DNA of 28,598 bases from RGIG4074 sp964615285. GTDB lineage: Bacteria > Bacillota > Clostridia > Christensenellales > Borkfalkiaceae. The position numbers and the translations under genes were made by a program. Below are positions 1 through 7,147 of this stretch, in pieces. Within the stretch, counting starts at the first letter, position 1. Each line of letters starts with the position of its first letter. The notes beneath the pieces were generated by a model. It saw only the letters and a program-made list of their open reading frames with translations. It was not told the DNA's origin and did not search any database. The stretch is taken from assembly GCA_964615285.1 (NCBI GenBank), contig CAZTND010000021.1, positions 1 to 28,598 on the forward strand. The letters are read 5' to 3'.

Positions 1-120
1 CGCAGGCAAAACCGGAAAGGCGGGAACGCGGCAGAATCATAGAGTAAAAGAAGGCGCATGCAAAGGATACGGTTTCGGCGCATCGGTTCTTCGTTGCGGG
101 CATGCCCTCTTGCTTTTTTG

Positions 121-999
121 CTATGTCCCGCGCCGTTCGGCTTGCATCCGGAAACGTTTGGGCGAAACGCCGTAGGCTCGTTTGAACATGTCGATAAAGT
201 GGCTGACGCTCGGAAAGCCGACGTCCAGGCTGATCTCCGTGACTTTCAGATCCGTGGCTGTCAGCAGCTGTTTGGCTTTTTCCAGGCGGTATCCGATCAG
301 ATAATCGATCGGGGTCTGGTGAAGATATTGTTTGAAGATCGCGTTGCATCCGCTTTTGCATACGTTGCCGGCGCGGGCGATTTCGTTCAGCGTCAGTTTT
401 TCGTTATAGTGCTCGCACAGGTAGGCGAGCATTTTTCGCAGCGCCGCCAATGTCGAATCGTGTTTTTCCGCGTCGGCGTGCAGTTCTTCAATGCCGTACA
501 GCGCCGCCCAGATCCTAAAACAGAGCGACAGCGCGTTCAACGGAAAATCCGCGGCGGCGTCGTTCAGTTCGTACAGCGCGGCGATCGCTGAAAACAATTC
601 TTCGCCTTTTTCGGCTCCGTCAAAGACGTAATAGGGGCATGCCTGATTGTTCACGACGGGCAGGATGAATTTTTCGGTCAGCGGATCGGAGGGGTACAGC
701 ATAAACGGCTCGATCAGGACGCATATAAATTCGCATTCCGAGCGGCTGTCCGAAAAACCGTAATGCACCTGCTTTGTGTTGACGAATATTCCTTCCTGCG
801 GGCGGAGTTCGACGACGGTTCCGTTGACGCTGAAACTCATGGAACCGGATAAAACGGCAATCAGTTCTATGTCGTTGTGCCAGTGCGCCACTTCCTTGTG
901 ATTCGGATAGGTAGACAGCCTGCCCTTCCGCACATACACGGGAAGATCGTCCGTGTTATATTTTACTTTCTCCGATCGGTCCGTTCTTAGATCTGCCAT
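121..999 (-). CDS. AraC-family transcriptional regulator with N-terminal cupin domain
   Basis: This 292-residue protein is a likely DNA-binding regulator of sugar or stress-response genes. Residues about 30-100 look like the cupin effector-binding half of AraC proteins (HWHND at 39-43, ELRPQEGIF at 64-72). Residues about 200-285 form the double helix-turn-helix: helix pair one near LTLNEIARAGNVCKS, helix pair two near VTEISLDVGFPSVSHF, ending in the family-typical YGVSPKRFR. Length matches the family. The ATG at 999 is preceded by GGAG seven bases upstream and by a good promoter at 1086-1115. The effector and targets cannot be read from sequence. No transporter or sugar enzyme adjoins it inside the window; the neighbour below position 121 is outside or unrecognised, and positions 1-120 show no gene or convincing terminator. 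Family assignment is firm; function is inferred. Confidence 0.93.
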   Translation of the reverse strand: MADLRTDRSEKVKYNTDDLPVYVRKGRLSTYPNHKEVAHWHNDIELIAVLSGSMSFSVNGTVVELRPQEGIFVNTKQVHYGFSDSRSECEFICVLIEPFMLYPSDPLTEKFILPVVNNQACPYYVFDGAEKGEELFSAIAALYELNDAAADFPLNALSLCFRIWAALYGIEELHADAEKHDSTLAALRKMLAYLCEHYNEKLTLNEIARAGNVCKSGCNAIFKQYLHQTPIDYLIGYRLEKAKQLLTATDLKVTEISLDVGFPSVSHFIDMFKRAYGVSPKRFRMQAERRGT

Positions 1000-1064
1000 G
1001 TCAGTTCTCCGTTTTTGATTTTTGGAATATTCTTATATTATTTTAGGATATAAAGATAGATTTT

Positions 1065-1093
1065 TTGCGATTTTATTATATAATTATTATATA
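1065..1093 (+). promoter_or_regulatory. Possible promoter for the 79-residue orphan gene
   Basis: On the plus strand TTGCGA (1065-1070) and TATATA (1088-1093) are spaced by 17 bp. It overlaps the divergent AraC-gene promoter, so one bound regulator could affect both directions. The match is weak and the AT-rich context makes chance hits likely. Confidence 0.3.
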
Positions 1094-1115
1094 ACAAGGC
1101 TACGGCAAAAGTCAA
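1086..1115 (-). promoter_or_regulatory. Sigma-A-type promoter of the AraC-family regulator
   Basis: On the minus strand TTGACT (1110-1115) and TATAAT (1086-1091) are separated by 18 bp in an AT-rich stretch. Transcription would start near 1079 and leave a leader of about 80 nt before the regulator's ATG at 999. Confidence 0.65.
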
Positions 1116-1208
1116 GGGACTGCGGCCGCGCGGATACAGAGAAAAAAGAGCAGCCGAAAATCGGGCGGGCCGTCGGCCGTCCCGAAAGCGGCGCAAAGGA
1201 GAACAACG

Positions 1209-1448
1209 ATGTATAAGATCAACGGAACGCAGAATTTCAAGAGCCTGGAAGTCAAGCAAGGGTACGGGCGGAATATATGCCATGCAAGTTTCAACAGCGA
1301 CGGGACCATTGCGCTGAGGAACCAGTCTTATCTGTCCGAAGGCGAAACGCAGACGATTGTTTTGAGCTATGAAGAAACGAAGGCCATTGTCCGACTGTTC
1401 AAGGGGCTGACCCTTCTGGAACTGACGAGAATGGAGGAAGAACTTTAG
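1209..1448 (+). CDS. Hypothetical protein, 79 residues
   Basis: I do not recognise this small protein. The ATG at 1209 has an excellent ribosome site (AAAGGAG, eight bases upstream). A strong intrinsic terminator follows at 1514-1540, so it looks like a real single-gene unit divergent from the AraC-family regulator. The protein is soluble, with no signal peptide or membrane segment. It begins MYKINGTQNFK, has an aromatic and glycine-containing N-terminal half (QGYGRNICHASFNSDGTIAL, which suggests beta strands), and ends in a Leu/Glu-rich helix (ETKAIVRLFKGLTLLELTRMEEEL). No cysteine motif or catalytic signature is visible. Sharing an intergenic region with the regulator hints at co-regulation, but that is only inference. 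Confidence 0.72.
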   Translation: MYKINGTQNFKSLEVKQGYGRNICHASFNSDGTIALRNQSYLSEGETQTIVLSYEETKAIVRLFKGLTLLELTRMEEEL

Positions 1449-1513
1449 CCCTCCGCAAGAGAAGGGCGGCGGGGGAACGCCGTCGTTCGGACGGCCGGGA
1501 AGAGGGATCGATC

Positions 1514-1540
1514 GCGGCGGGCTTTGCCCGCCGCTCTTTT
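1514..1540 (+). terminator. Intrinsic terminator after the 79-residue orphan gene
   Basis: A perfect 9-bp GC stem (GCGGCGGGC, 1514-1522, with GCCCGCCGC, 1526-1534) and a TTT loop are followed by TCTTTT. Confidence 0.8.
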
Positions 1541-1619
1541 CGATGTTCGGGCATATGTTTTCGTCATGTGAAATGTACGCAAGATAATATAATAATGTTT
1601 CCTGAAATGGCACAATAGC

Positions 1620-1661
1620 AAAAAAGAACCCAAACCGGGCGTGCGGCTCAGGTTCTTTTTT
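1620..1661 (-). terminator. Intrinsic terminator of tRNA-Ser(GCT)
   Basis: The arms AAAAAAGAACC (1620-1630) and GGTTCTTTTTT (1651-1661) pair over 11 bp around a 20-nt loop that itself contains CCG/CGG. On the minus strand it lies directly after the tRNA 3' end and finishes in a U run. The A/T tails on both sides would also let it stop plus-strand transcripts. Confidence 0.8.
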
Positions 1662-1752
1662 TGGCGCAGAAGGCGAGATTCGAACTCGCGCTACCGTTAC
1701 CGGTACTACTCCCTTAGCAGGGGAGCCCCTTGAGCCTCTTGGGTACTTCTGC
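1662..1752 (-). tRNA. tRNA-Ser(GCT), reads AGC/AGU
   Basis: Read on the minus strand, the acceptor arms GCAGAAG and CTTCTGC pair fully, with discriminator G and an encoded CCA (1662-1664). The anticodon stem CTCCC/GGGAG encloses the loop CTGCTAA, giving anticodon GCT. The long variable arm and the 91-nt length are typical of serine tRNAs. The T-loop is TTCGAAT. A promoter lies just upstream and a terminator just downstream, so it is a single-gene transcript. Confidence 0.97.
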
Positions 1753-1781
1753 AACACGGCTCATTTTTCAAAAGCTATATT

Positions 1782-1810
1782 ACTATACCACAAAATTCCC
1801 CGCTTGTAAA
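1782..1810 (-). promoter_or_regulatory. Promoter of tRNA-Ser(GCT)
   Basis: On the minus strand TTTACA (1805-1810) and TATAGT (1782-1787) are 17 bp apart, with an extended TG before the -10. Initiation would fall about 23 nt before the mature tRNA 5' end. Confidence 0.75.
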
Positions 1811-1860
1811 GTATTTTTTCGGAAAACGGAAAAAATAGAGAAAATTTCTTTTCCGTCCCC

Positions 1861-1889
1861 TTGCCAGGCATCATTTTTTGTGCTACAAT
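1861..1889 (+). promoter_or_regulatory. Promoter of the pyrophosphatase operon
   Basis: TTGCCA (1861-1866) and TACAAT (1884-1889) are 17 bp apart, with an extended TGC just before the -10. The transcript would start near 1896 and carry a leader of about 80 nt. Confidence 0.75.
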
Positions 1890-1901
1890 AGAGCGGAAGA
1901 C

Positions 1902-1964
1902 GGGAGGCGTTTTTTTGAAAACGGCTCTGCCTGCGGGGCATGCTCCCCGCTTTTGAAAGGGAGG
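1902..1964 (+). promoter_or_regulatory. Possible leader-peptide/attenuator region before ppa
   Basis: The leader has its own ribosome site (GGGAGG near 1902-1907), a TTG at 1915 opening a 13-codon frame that stops at 1954-1956, and a hairpin (GCGGGG 1933-1938, CCCCGC 1945-1950) followed by TTTT inside that frame. The true ppa ribosome site follows. The arrangement resembles a translated attenuator leader, but the peptide is not enriched in any one residue, so the call is tentative. Confidence 0.25.
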
Positions 1965-1978
1965 TCAAAAAAACCGAT

Positions 1979-2515
1979 ATGAACATCTGGCACGACATCT
2001 CGCAGTCGAGGATCGCGGAAGAGGACTTCGAGGCGCTCATCGAGATCCCGAAGGGCTGCAAGGAGAAATACGAACTGGATAAAGAAACGGGGCTCCTGCG
2101 GCTGGACAGGGTGCTCTATACGTCCACGGTCTATCCCGCCAATTACGGTTTTCTGCCTCTGACGCTGGCGGACGACGGCGACCCGCTGGACGTGCTCGTC
2201 CTCGGCAACGCGCCCATCTACCCCATGACGCTGGTGCGCTGTTATCCCATCGGGGTCATCAAGATGATCGACGGCGGCAGTTTGGACGAAAAGATCATCG
2301 CCATTCCCTTCGGGGATCCGACGTACAATTGTTATCGGGATATTTCCGAATTGCCCGCGCACATCTTCGAGGAGATGATGCATTTCTTTGAAGTGTATAA
2401 GACGCTCGAACACAAGAGCACGACGGTCAAGGAGATCAGCAGCCGCGCGGACGCGGTGAATATCATTCGCAAATGCATTGCAATGTATCGGGAGAAATAC
2501 GGAGGGAAAGCATGA
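1979..2515 (+). CDS. ppa: Inorganic pyrophosphatase, family I
   Basis: This 178-residue soluble enzyme hydrolyses pyrophosphate to two phosphates, pulling biosynthetic reactions such as nucleotide polymerisation forward. The family I signature DGDPLD is at residues 66-71 (metal-binding Asp residues). The substrate-site residues in EIPKG (22-26), the VYPANYGFLP block (51-60) and the late Lys-containing FFEVYKTLEHK block are also present. I chose the ATG at 1979 because the protein then has normal family length and AAAGGGAGGT lies upstream, though with a rather long gap of about 13 nt. An in-frame ATG at 1940 sits inside a hairpin and has no ribosome site. The stop overlaps the next gene's start (ATGA), so the two genes are translationally coupled. 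Confidence 0.95.
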   Translation: MNIWHDISQSRIAEEDFEALIEIPKGCKEKYELDKETGLLRLDRVLYTSTVYPANYGFLPLTLADDGDPLDVLVLGNAPIYPMTLVRCYPIGVIKMIDGGSLDEKIIAIPFGDPTYNCYRDISELPAHIFEEMMHFFEVYKTLEHKSTTVKEISSRADAVNIIRKCIAMYREKYGGKA

Positions 2516-3021
2516 AAAAACTGCTCGTTGTTGTGGATATGCAGAACGATTTTGTCACGGGCGCGCTGGGTACCCGGGAGGCCGCTGCCATTCTGCCCGC
2601 CGTGCGCGGAGAGATCGAAAAGCGGCGGCGCGAGGGCTGGGAGATCGTCTATACGCGCGATACCCATGCCCGCGATTATCTGCAGACGCAGGAGGGGAAA
2701 AACCTGCCCGTCGAGCACTGCCTGCGGGGGACGCACGGCTGGGAGATCGCGAACGGCTTGTATGAGGGCGGCAGGATATTCGACAAGCCCGCGTTCGGTT
2801 CGGTCGCGCTCGGCGAATATGTGCGGCAGGGCGGCTATGACGAGGCGGAGCTTATCGGCGTCTGCACGGACATCTGCGTCATCTCCAACGCCCTGCTCTT
2901 GAAGGCGTTCGCTCCCGAAATGCGGGTGCGCGTCAAGGCGTCCGCCTGCGCGGGCGTCACGCCCGAAAGCCACGAGGCGGCGATTGCCGCCATGCGCGCC
3001 TGCCAGGTGGACATCGTTTAG
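2512..3021 (+). CDS. Cysteine hydrolase, nicotinamidase/isochorismatase family
   Basis: This 169-residue protein belongs to the isochorismatase-like fold. The likely catalytic triad is Asp9 (VVVDMQNDF), Lys92 (FDKPAFGS) and Cys122 (CTDICVIS). Asp50 and His52 (TRDTH) and His69 (VEHC, followed by LRGTHGWE) resemble the metal-binding and substrate-loop residues of nicotinamidases. This favours nicotinamide deamidation in NAD salvage over isochorismate hydrolysis, but the substrate is not proven. The ATG at 2512 overlaps the ppa stop, with GGAGG six bases upstream. Co-expression with pyrophosphatase is plausible because NAD salvage releases pyrophosphate; that link is inference. Confidence 0.88.
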   Translation: MKKLLVVVDMQNDFVTGALGTREAAAILPAVRGEIEKRRREGWEIVYTRDTHARDYLQTQEGKNLPVEHCLRGTHGWEIANGLYEGGRIFDKPAFGSVALGEYVRQGGYDEAELIGVCTDICVISNALLLKAFAPEMRVRVKASACAGVTPESHEAAIAAMRACQVDIV

Positions 3022-3121
3022 ACGGAAAAAGCGGGGGACGGCAGTTTTTCGCAGTGCGGAACGGCTTTTCCCCGGCAAAATAAAAAATCGAACAACTTAT
3101 GAAAACGGAGATAAGAAAAAC

Positions 3122-3607
3122 ATGAAAAAGGTATGCGTCATTACGGGCGGCGGCTCGGGCAGGGGGATTGCAACGGCCGAATTGCTCGCGGAAAAGTATT
3201 ACGTCATTCTCGTCGGGCGGACGGCGTCTGAACTGCAGCACGCGGTGGAGGACCTGCAGGCCAAAGGGTACGAGGCGGAGGCATTCTCCTGCGACGTAGC
3301 GGACAGGGGATCGGTGGCAAAGTTGGCGTAGCACGCGGCGGAGGTCGGCGAAGCGAGCGCCGTCTGATTTTACGCCGGATTATACCACACCTTCAAATAT
3401 GTATACGCGGACAATCAGAGGGAGGCGGTCGTCTGTTTTTACGACAGCGTGGAGTATGGCGAGGCAAACACCGAAAGTAGGGATCATACGGGTTGGAGTG
3501 TCCTTCCGACCGTTTCCCGCAACGTGCTCTGTTCGGCGGGCACGGGCGGATATACTTTCTATATCAACGAGGATTACCTCGACGAGATCCCCAATTTCGG
3601 GGCATAA
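3122..3607 (+). pseudogene. Decayed short-chain dehydrogenase fused in frame to an unrelated tail
   Basis: The ATG at 3122 opens a clear Rossmann start (KKVCVITGGGSGRGIATAELLAEKYYVILVGR, residues 2-33 written here only in outline; glycine motif TGGGSGRG). It stops at TAG (3329-3331) after 69 residues. The same frame continues with typical SDR sequence (HAAEVGEASAV), meets a TGA (3365-3367), shows a degenerate NAG-like FYAG, and then changes character. The remaining roughly 75 codons up to TAA at 3605-3607 do not look like an SDR (for example VCFYDSVEYGEANTES and GYTFYINEDYLDEIPNFGA). No catalytic YxxxK is present. I read this as a deletion that joined an SDR 5' part to the 3' end of another gene. 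A terminator follows at 3664. Confidence 0.72.
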
Positions 3608-3663
3608 ACGATAGGTAGAAGTATAAGGCGGTCCGTCACGGCGCCGCTCCATAAAAACAAAAG

Positions 3664-3692
3664 AGGTCCCGGGTTTTCGGGACCTTTCTTTT
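3664..3692 (+). terminator. Bidirectional intrinsic terminator between the SDR remnant and spoIIE
   Basis: AGGTCCCG (3664-3671) and CGGGACCT (3678-3685) form a perfect 8-bp stem with a 6-nt loop, followed by TTCTTTT. The A-rich stretch on its left side gives a U run on the minus strand too, so it can also end the spoIIE transcript. Confidence 0.82.
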
Positions 3693-3741
3693 CATGGCAA
3701 AAAGATGTTCGATGCGGGCGTGGGGCGTCCTTTTCGTGCGT

Positions 3742-6042
3742 TTATGCCGCACGGTAGATGCGCACGGCCAGGGCGGTCATGTCGTCTTTCGCCACGCCGT
3801 TCGTGCGGCGGAGGGCGGTATGCAGTATGTCGTCTGCCAGCACCTGCGGATTCAGCGGATCGAGCGTTTTCAGGTAATCGAACAGATCGGAAGAGGACCC
3901 GAAAGCGTCGGTGATGCCGTCCGAGAAAAAGACGAGAATGTCGTTTTCTTTGAGCTGTACGGAGAGGGTGGTGGGATGCAGTTCGTCCAGCATGCCGAGG
4001 GGAAGCCCCTCTCCCTCCAATACGCGGATGGCGCCTTGGGAAAAGATACAGCCGAGAGGGGATCCCACTTTTACGATGTCCGCCCTGCCGCTGTCCAGGT
4101 CGACCGCTGCAAGGTCGATGCAGGCAAAACTCTCTTCGCGGTTGAACGTGAGCAGTTTGTTGACCGTGGAGAGCACGATGTCCCCGGGCATGCCCGCGCG
4201 GTAAAAACTTTCCAGCAGGGAGAGCGCGCTCTCGGAGATGCGCCTTGCCGCAGGGCCGCTGCCCATGCCGTCCGAAAGCGCGGTCAGGAAGTGTTTTTCG
4301 TCGATGCGGATGACCGAATGCGTGTCGCCGTTCTGCAATTCTCCCCGTTTTTGAACGGAGGAGACGCCGAACGCCGCGTCAAAGCGGGGCTTTTTGCGCA
4401 GCGTATAGCAGAATTTATCCTTTGAAAGCACCAGTTTTTCCCCCGTCATCAGCGGCATGCCCAACACTTCCGCGGCGGCTTGTACGATTTTGGCGCTCTC
4501 GCACTTCCCAAAGACCGTCAGGGTGACGGAGATGTTTTCCTCCTCGCCGTAGATGAGGATCTCCGAACAGACAATGCCGTTTTTGGCGAGCGCGGCGGCA
4601 AGGGTGCGTTCCTTTTCGTCGTATACGCTCAGCGGCTGGCTCTGTTCGAGGGCGATGTTTTTGAGCAGTTCGCTGATGCCCTGCGCCTGCGACGCCATCA
4701 ATTGCCTGCCCGACTGCGCGTTTTCCGCTTCCAGCATGTACCGGCGGTATTCGCCCAGCTGCTGGTTCAAACAAAAGAGCACGCCGCCCGCGTTGATGCA
4801 GTTGGAGCTCATCACCGCGGGCAGGTCTATCAGACCCGCCTTTCCCTTGGCACAGCCCACCGCCACAAGCATGTCTATCGCCCTGCCCATGCCCAGGGAA
4901 CGGCACTTATCGGCATTCCGGCAGGCGTCGCACAGGCGTCGCTCTATCTGTTCGCGGATGTGCCCGCGGGCATTCTCGTCCCCGCCGCGGTTCTCCTCCG
5001 AAAGCGCGCCGAAAGTGTTTTCGATCCGGCGGAACACGTTGGAGAGGGCATACAGCCGTTCCCCGATGGCGGTGCGGTTGCGGTTGATGGCGATGCGGCT
5101 GAGGTGATTTTCACGGTACAGCACCAGCTTTTTTTCGGTCCTTTTGAGCAGAGGGGCGGGGATGCACAGGAAGAGCACGCAGGGGATGGCGCAGGCAAGC
5201 AGCGTGGCGGCGATCGTCGCCCCGTCCATGGCGTATAATCCGTTATAAAACTGCACCGCGGTATAGGCAAAGGCGACGGCAAGCACGCACGATATTTTTC
5301 CGGAGGGCAGAAAGAACAGCCCCATGCCTGCGTAAAATGCGTACAGCGCGAGGGGCGTGAGGTCGTTTTCGCAGAATGCCGGCGGCAGGGCGCAGAGCAA
5401 CGCGAACGCCAGCCCGCTTGCGTTTTTCATCAGAGAGATGTAGAGGAAGATGAGAAACAGGGCGATGCCGAAATAGACGAGCGCCCCGCCGCACCGATAC
5501 AGCCCCGTCGCCACGGTGCACAGAAAGAGGGAAACGCACAGAAGTTCTTCCCGGCTGAGGCGACAGCGGGTCAGTTTGAATAGGACGATGGAAAGGGCGG
5601 CGCGGAAGAAGAGGCTCAGCAGGAAGATCGCGCCGCCGATGATGACTTTCTGCCAGACGACGGGGATATTGCCGAAAAACGGATAGGGTTCGAGGGGGAA
5701 GAGAAAGACGAAAAAGGGCACGGCGACGAGGGCGAACAGGGCTGCAAGGAGCATGTTTTTGCCGTTCAACCGGCGGAAGATGAAGAAAGCGACGAACAGA
5801 AAGAGGGCCTGACAGCCGTAAACGACTATTTTTTCGGCATTCAGCGTCAGAATGCCCGACAGAAAGAAGAACAGGCAGGACAGGATCAGGTTCATGCCGT
5901 TCGCCGCCATGGCAAAGAACAGGGCAAAGGCAAACGGCTCGCCCTGTTCGCCCACAAAGGACAGCAGCAGGGCGCACGCGAGCATGGCGCCGTACAGCGC
6001 CAGGTCGTTTTCTCCGATTTTTGGTTTCCGGAAAGTATGCAT
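3742..6042 (-). CDS. spoIIE: Stage II sporulation protein E, membrane PP2C-type phosphatase
   Basis: In the forespore this 766-residue phosphatase dephosphorylates SpoIIAA and so releases sigma-F; it also associates with the polar division septum. Residues about 15-305 are a series of roughly ten hydrophobic segments. A central region follows, with a CDACRNADKC cysteine cluster and a later NCINAGG block. The C-terminal PP2C domain (about 560-766) keeps the metal-binding aspartates: DGMGSG at 591, FSDGITD with Asp708, and KDD at about 753. Length is close to that of known SpoIIE proteins. The ATG at 6042 has GGAGGTG just upstream. I see no confident promoter or Spo0A box in the 150 bp upstream. 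It is transcribed alone, with a shared terminator at 3664. Its presence is the best evidence that the organism makes endospores. Confidence 0.96.
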   Translation of the reverse strand: MHTFRKPKIGENDLALYGAMLACALLLSFVGEQGEPFAFALFFAMAANGMNLILSCLFFFLSGILTLNAEKIVVYGCQALFLFVAFFIFRRLNGKNMLLAALFALVAVPFFVFLFPLEPYPFFGNIPVVWQKVIIGGAIFLLSLFFRAALSIVLFKLTRCRLSREELLCVSLFLCTVATGLYRCGGALVYFGIALFLIFLYISLMKNASGLAFALLCALPPAFCENDLTPLALYAFYAGMGLFFLPSGKISCVLAVAFAYTAVQFYNGLYAMDGATIAATLLACAIPCVLFLCIPAPLLKRTEKKLVLYRENHLSRIAINRNRTAIGERLYALSNVFRRIENTFGALSEENRGGDENARGHIREQIERRLCDACRNADKCRSLGMGRAIDMLVAVGCAKGKAGLIDLPAVMSSNCINAGGVLFCLNQQLGEYRRYMLEAENAQSGRQLMASQAQGISELLKNIALEQSQPLSVYDEKERTLAAALAKNGIVCSEILIYGEEENISVTLTVFGKCESAKIVQAAAEVLGMPLMTGEKLVLSKDKFCYTLRKKPRFDAAFGVSSVQKRGELQNGDTHSVIRIDEKHFLTALSDGMGSGPAARRISESALSLLESFYRAGMPGDIVLSTVNKLLTFNREESFACIDLAAVDLDSGRADIVKVGSPLGCIFSQGAIRVLEGEGLPLGMLDELHPTTLSVQLKENDILVFFSDGITDAFGSSSDLFDYLKTLDPLNPQVLADDILHTALRRTNGVAKDDMTALAVRIYRAA

Positions 6043-6149
6043 GGTTACACCTCCGCGTTTTGAATGCTTTCACGTTTCAGAGAATACAATAACAAATTAT
6101 TCTGCAAAAATGCCGTCGGCTTTTGTCCGCAAGGGTGTTTTTTTGTAAA

Positions 6150-6176
6150 ATAATATCTCCCGTTATTCACGGGAGA
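6150..6176 (-). terminator. Intrinsic terminator after the DUF2726 gene
   Basis: On the minus strand the stem TCTCCCG/CGGGAGA (6170-6176 with 6156-6162, 7-nt loop) is followed by TATTATTTTA. It separates the two-gene unit from spoIIE. Confidence 0.7.
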
Positions 6177-6196
6177 CGGGGGAAGAGGAAGGGGTT

Positions 6197-6604
6197 TTAC
6201 TGTTTCTGAATGTTGTCGGCCGGACGGGGCGGCTCGGCCGTCAGATGCAATTCGCGCTCTATGCGCCGCCGGATATAGTCCGGGTTGATGCCGTCTTTGG
6301 CCCAGAAGGTGATCAGCGGGATGCCCGCCTGCGCACAGATGGCGCGGACTTTGTTGTCCCGCTCTTTGCGGTCCGTCCGATAATGCGTCCGGTCGTTGAT
6401 CTCAATGAGAAGACGGGGCGTATAGTTTTCATCGAAAATGCCGAAATCGATGTTTCGGAACAGTTCGTTATGATAATTGCGGCTGTAATTGCCGAGATTT
6501 TTCTTTTCGATGAGCGACGCCAGATTGATCTGCGGCTGCAGGATGTAGTTCTGCGGAATGACTTTTTTGAAGGCATCGTAAAATTTTTTCTCGACGGCCG
6601 TCAT
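6197..6604 (-). CDS. DUF2726-domain protein, PD-(D/E)XK nuclease-like
   Basis: The 135-residue protein matches my memory of DUF2726 proteins. It has an N-terminal helix (AVEKKFYDAFKKVIP), then NIDFGIFDE (Asp53) and LLIEIND (Glu68, Asn70). It ends with a basic R/K-rich helix and AGIPLITF. These are the positions of the D...ExK catalytic core of restriction-endonuclease-like folds; here Asn replaces the usual Lys, so nuclease activity is uncertain. The ATG at 6604 is preceded by a perfect AAAGGAGG. It overlaps the stop of the upstream membrane-protein frame (TAATG), which suggests translational coupling. Similar domains occur beside mobile or DNA-processing genes, but nothing here defines its target. 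The neighbouring assembly gap leaves the upstream context unsure. Confidence 0.82.
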   Translation of the reverse strand: MTAVEKKFYDAFKKVIPQNYILQPQINLASLIEKKNLGNYSRNYHNELFRNIDFGIFDENYTPRLLIEINDRTHYRTDRKERDNKVRAICAQAGIPLITFWAKDGINPDYIRRRIERELHLTAEPPRPADNIQKQ

Positions 6605-7113
6605 TAGTCCTCCTTTCGCGCTGTATTGCCTGTCNNNNNNNNNNNNNNNNNNNNNNNNNNNNNNNNNNNNNNNNNNNNNNNNNNNNNNNNNNNNNNNNNN
6701 NNNNNNNNNNNNNNNNNNNNNNNNNNNNNNNNNNGCGCGGCAGGTTGCGCGGGGGACGTTGCGGGCGTAGAAGAGGGGGGAGGGGCGTCGGCGCTGCCGC
6801 TTTGCTCCGAATTCCGGTCGGTCTTTTGTTTTCGGCCGGATATAACCGTAACAATGAAAGCGCCGAGCCCTGCCGCTGCAAAGATATAAAAAATAATGAC
6901 GGGAACGAGGACTCCGAGAACGGAAAATATGATTCCTGCCGCGAAACAAACGGCGGAAACAACAATCAGGCTAACCGAAAGGGGATGGCGCGCGGACGGC
7001 CTTTTTTGCCCGTTATATGTATATGTAGGCTGCCTGTATTCCGGCATTCTGAATCCGGGCGGTTTATATTTACGGAATTTACGGAATTTACGCATAGGCA
7101 TTTCTTTTGCCAC
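6604..7113 (-). CDS. Small two-helix membrane protein, interrupted by assembly gap
   Basis: About 126 codons are readable before the gap and ten after it. A strongly basic N terminus (KFRKFRKYK, encoded by two copies of a 9-bp repeat) precedes two hydrophobic helices at about residues 45-91. These are followed by a charged, Ser/Pro/Ala-rich linker (APPPSSTPATSPAQPAA) that runs into the gap. The start could be GTG 7113, ATG 7101 or ATG 7095; none has a good ribosome site. After the gap the frame ends TGNTARKED with TAATG, coupled to the DUF2726 gene. Joining the two sides assumes the 100 N keep frame, which is unknown: a scaffolding gap can hide any length. Function is unrecognised. It is transcribed from the G-tract promoter at 7148-7174. 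Confidence 0.55.
   Translation of the reverse strand: MAKEMPMRKFRKFRKYKPPGFRMPEYRQPTYTYNGQKRPSARHPLSVSLIVVSAVCFAAGIIFSVLGVLVPVIIFYIFAAAGLGAFIVTVISGRKQKTDRNSEQSGSADAPPPSSTPATSPAQPAAXXXXXXXXXXXXXXXXXXXXXXXXXXXXXXXXXXTGNTARKED
6635..6734. other. Assembly gap, 100 N
   Basis: Exactly 100 undefined bases, the usual placeholder for a scaffold join of unknown true length. It falls inside the linker of the membrane-protein gene. Confidence 0.99.
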
Positions 7114-7147
7114 ATATATTGTCGCGGCGTTGATCTTTTTTTCTTTT

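Noticed and set aside
3742..5282. Several long plus-strand frames opposite spoIIE
   Set aside because: They are shadows of the GC-rich gene on the other strand, with Arg/Ala/His-rich products lacking domains or ribosome sites. The same holds opposite mnmG, smc, uvrA and uvrB.
6043..6140. Spo0A-box-like TTTGCAGAA and a -10-like TATTCT upstream of spoIIE
   Set aside because: The box matches consensus only partly and the best -35/-10 pair has a 15-bp spacer with poor matches, so neither is strong enough to call.
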